Shown piece after piece: positions 7,201-8,214 of a stretch of DNA of 8,214 bases. The notes below the pieces were generated by a model that saw only the letters and a list, made by a program, of their open reading frames with translations, had not been told where the DNA came from and did no database searches. The translations under genes were made by a program, and so were the position numbers. Location of the stretch: contig JBAZCO010000080.1 in the NCBI GenBank assembly GCA_041654915.1, positions 1 through 8,214 on the forward strand. Direction: 5' to 3'. Source of the stretch: JBAZCO01 sp041654915 (GTDB lineage Bacteria; Bacillota; Clostridia; Christensenellales; DTU072). Each line of letters starts with the position of its first letter. Within the stretch, counting starts at the first letter, position 1.

Positions 7201-8214
7201 GCATCGAGCGCCTTACCGCATCCTTTAGTATCTATGCAAGGTGGGAGGACTATGTTTACGGAGATAACGATATAGAATATTCGCTTGATGTAAACGGCAC
7301 AGGTTACATAGTAGTGTCTGTTCCCGACGGAAAAGAGGAGCGTGAAATTGCTAACTATTACGCAAAGGACGGCGGCTTAATGTTGCCTGTTACGGCGATA
7401 GGCTATAATGCGTTTGCAAATCTAACCCAACTCAAGCGGGTAACATTGCCTCAAACCTTGTCTTTTATCGGACCTGCCGCATTCATTAATTGTACCGCCC
7501 TTGAGGAAATCGTAATTCCCGACACCGTGGCTACAATCAGCCAAAATGCGTTTAGCGGCTGTACATCTCTTGTGTCGGTAGGCTTTGGGGAGCATTCGAT
7601 GTTGGTCGAAATCGGCAGCTTTGCGTTCAATAACGCATCCTCACTGTTTGAGATTGAATTCCCCTCTACCTTAGAGAAGATAGGAGAGCGTGCCTTTAGC
7701 GGAGCATCCTCCCTAGAAACAATCGTCATACCCGAGTCCATTAACGATATAGGCGCATATGCGTTTGCCGGATGTGTAAACCTCAAGTATGCCAAGTTTG
7801 TTGAAACCGCTCCCCCTCGTATCGCAACCACAACTTTTGCGGGACATTCATCCTTCTTTAGAGTATATGTTGCTAACCTTCAGCAGTACAATAGCGGCAC
7901 GGGCGGTTGGGTAACACTTCGTGAGCAGGGCAAGATTTTCCCCATTAATGACGAGTACGAACAAGCCGGCATTACCCAAGATTGGGCATACCAAGTGATA
8001 CTTACGGGTGACTCTGCGGGCAAGTTGAGTATTTTGCAATACATAGGCGGGCAAAGCGAAGTAGTGCTTGAAAACACATTGGAAGTAAACGGAGTAATGC
8101 GTGAAGTTATTGAAGTTGGCGCTTACGCTTTTGACAACACAGTACATACACTTCGCCTTAATTCCGACTTCTTGCTAGATGTAAACACGCTTACTGCGGC
8201 AACAGAATTAAAGC
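4284..8214 (+). CDS. Giant surface lipoprotein with InlB-type repeats and BspA-like LRRs (partial, 3' end outside window)
   Basis: An open frame of 1310 codons that runs off the right edge without a stop. Residues 1-25 are a lipoprotein signal: Asn/Arg/Lys start, hydrophobic 7-23, lipobox LFAC with Cys25 to be lipidated, so the protein is anchored on the outer face of the membrane. Residues 31-110 form a bacterial Ig-like domain of the Big_3 type (LYNLGEELDLSGMKIKVKY). Residues 117-987 are twelve InlB B-repeat (Listeria-Bacteroides repeat) units. Residues 988-1034 are a linker, 1035-1172 six BspA-like leucine-rich repeats, and from about 1236 a second LRR cassette begins. Cysteines are absent between Cys25 and the LRRs. 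Related proteins are adhesins or ligand-binding surface proteins of gut Clostridia and Bacteroidetes; binding partner unknown. It stands alone on the plus strand with its own promoter. The left boundary is firm; the total length and any cell-wall or C-terminal module cannot be seen. Confidence 0.9.
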   Translation, partial: MLNRNKLLLPIAIIICLLAVTLFACATPPKVTDIEIGGDYITLYNLGEELDLSGMKIKVKYSDSTTAEYAVQDIRQDITVLGFNNAREENALKITITYQGQSAQFTVRVLSTINSSIKYSVKFDTGEGSAIDDVEVFAYTTVNAPVIDPQRDGWYFVGWYKEDSLTNPWDFNTEKIVEETTLYAKWGKLLTVTFAPPQGLEHLFAPIVKNDVREGETYNNRPPVPVRDGYTARWDYNGEWNDLVDTQTIHAEYTLIQYRVVFYFMNESDNEESVELGGGNMTFTYGENVLENQDAADFLRTMPRPSRRNYHISGWKLKDAAGDESESYDAFITHIQSDVHIMAVYHIDMYTVTFNFGEGEDIEENIVQTDVAYGTSVPQSQRPEPPARQHYEFDGWYADQSLSILWNFNTGKIDAARTLYARWTRIYTLVFHGYDGDGDNGGNTITLKVREGDNVVPPAAKAPEGHTAQWDRDSFENIRQDDLEINPLPPVPNQYTIRFVNFDNTPLLVNGAESQLVSYGQSAIAPDEEPQRERYNFLGWSADFSVVIDNMIIAAEFAPIRYTVEFLSDGGDKPAVVVNSGDKLLASMLEITPRNNFDFDGWFKDVTRLLPWNVEEDTVEGNITLYAKWTQLHIARFQYTSAQDETTTITVERRVREGETIKDAPVMDKLPGKNGSWYINGSLVDLSTYYVFNAIDIVAQYAPAVYTVTFRSDGVDYEVRAQVRYNEIISAPAVNPEREGHNFIGWNIDPALTPIVEDTYFDAMFAPKTFKVRFIDAFNENEPVILLHHGEDPGHPEISYGGIAPAPRQNPSHLGWRFIGWGTAAASGVVDGINSNITGHTDIYAQYSKNQYSVTFFSEHDNHIWAVFSVEHGEVSPVPEGVNPSRTGHIFEGWNYQSAPIVENTYINAVFVMARYVVTIHLNGGSGTPQEVSGLYNTFLPEPPKPVFEGKAFLGWYTDAEFTKRYVFENGQSIERLTASFSIYARWEDYVYGDNDIEYSLDVNGTGYIVVSVPDGKEEREIANYYAKDGGLMLPVTAIGYNAFANLTQLKRVTLPQTLSFIGPAAFINCTALEEIVIPDTVATISQNAFSGCTSLVSVGFGEHSMLVEIGSFAFNNASSLFEIEFPSTLEKIGERAFSGASSLETIVIPESINDIGAYAFAGCVNLKYAKFVETAPPRIATTTFAGHSSFFRVYVANLQQYNSGTGGWVTLREQGKIFPINDEYEQAGITQDWAYQVILTGDSAGKLSILQYIGGQSEVVLENTLEVNGVMREVIEVGAYAFDNTVHTLRLNSDFLLDVNTLTAATELK
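4374..4613 (+). other. Bacterial Ig-like (Big_3 type) domain coding segment
   Basis: Residues 31-110 show the pattern typical of Big_3 domains: an initial short strand, then YNLGEELDLSGMKIKVKYSD, a TTAEY turn, and a final ITITYQGQSAQFTVRV strand. It directly follows the lipidated Cys and a Pro-containing spacer, and probably lifts the repeat array off the membrane. Domain name is from pattern memory; no profile search was run. Confidence 0.7.
4632..7244 (+). repeat. Array of twelve InlB B-repeat (Flg_new-like) units in A-B-C order
   Basis: Units by position: R1 4632-4841, R2 4851-5042, R3 5052-5318, R4 5328-5552, R5 5559-5762, R6 5763-5954, R7 5964-6170, R8 6177-6386, R9 6396-6578, R10 6588-6824, R11 6834-7016, R12 7026-7244. 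Most open with a YxVxF strand, carry a P...R.G...F.GW core and close with YAKW, AQY or AEF. Type A (R1, R4, R7, R12) has GWY/F, mostly an inner W.FN or W.V, and ends Y-A-K/R-W. Type B (R2, R5, R8) has VREGE/D and replaces GW with ARW, AQW or GSW. Type C (R6, R9, R11, and longer R3 and R10) lacks the inner W and ends in AEF, AMF, AVF, AVY or AQY. Each unit probably forms a small beta-grasp-like domain, giving a long stalk. Confidence 0.88.
7386..7799 (+). repeat. Six BspA-like leucine-rich repeats (LRR_5 type)
   Basis: Six units of 23 residues (one of 25), residues 1035-1172. Each follows the form IG..AF..C/A..L..I.IP.T. Examples are LSFIGPAAFINCTALEEI, LEKIGERAFSGASSLETI and INDIGAYAFAGCVNLKYA. 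A capping segment follows, rich in aromatic residues (FFRVYVANLQQY, then GTGGW), typical of the end of such blocks. BspA-type LRRs are known from adhesins of oral and gut bacteria and from Trichomonas surface proteins; here they probably form the distal binding face. Confidence 0.88.
7980..8214 (+). repeat. Start of a second LRR cassette, cut by the window edge
   Basis: From residue about 1233 the lead-in of the first cassette is repeated in outline. A strand pair (AYQVILTGDSAGKLSILQYI) stands where the first cassette has IEYSLDVNGTGYIVVSV. A basic/acidic turn VMREVIEVGAYAF (around residue 1279) then matches PVTAIGYNAF, the first LRR of the earlier block. At least one more leucine-rich unit (HTLRLNSDFLL) follows before the sequence stops. 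Confidence 0.7.

Noticed and set aside
4629..8147. Many minus-strand open frames of 60-141 codons opposite the lipoprotein
   Set aside because: They are antisense shadows of one long plus-strand frame with a clear signal peptide and recognisable repeats; none has a coherent domain pattern or good ribosome site.

Overview
The window looks like chromosomal DNA from a Gram-positive, low-to-mid-GC anaerobe of the Firmicutes (Clostridia) type, quite possibly an uncultured gut lineage. This rests on strong AGGAGG-like ribosome binding sites, sigma-A-type promoters, a membrane-anchored alkaline phosphatase and a very large lipoprotein built from InlB-type repeats and BspA-type leucine-rich repeats. 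The taxonomic guess is inference; no rRNA or marker gene is present. There is no mobile element, CRISPR array, tRNA or rRNA.

Layout. Positions 1-190 hold two tandem copies of a ~95-bp unit, each with a GC-rich hairpin that reads as a terminator for the minus-strand gene to its right. Three minus-strand genes follow, transcribed right to left: an Eis-like GNAT acetyltransferase (3070-4080, GTG start), an alkaline phosphatase family protein 34 bp downstream (1932-3035), and an acyl-CoA synthetase (172-1857). The first two look co-transcribed. The synthetase has its own good promoter in the 74-bp gap after the phosphatase. A 203-bp AT-rich divergent region (4081-4283) then carries back-to-back promoters. 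To its right a plus-strand gene starts at 4284 and stays open to the window edge (at least 1310 codons).

The plus-strand gene is the main feature. It encodes a lipobox signal peptide, a bacterial Ig-like domain, twelve degenerate InlB B-repeat (Listeria/Bacteroides repeat) units, six 23-residue BspA-like leucine-rich repeats, and the start of a second LRR cassette. Nine of the twelve InlB-type units fall into an A-B-C order repeated three times, which suggests that the array grew by duplicating three-unit blocks. The protein is probably a long surface adhesin or ligand-binding stalk.

No functional pathway links the four genes. The synthetase (fatty acid activation) and acetyltransferase are cytoplasmic. 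The phosphatase and the repeat lipoprotein act at the outer face of the membrane. I see no clearly new multi-gene system; the unusual points are the higher-order repeat architecture and the duplicated gene-end/terminator unit.
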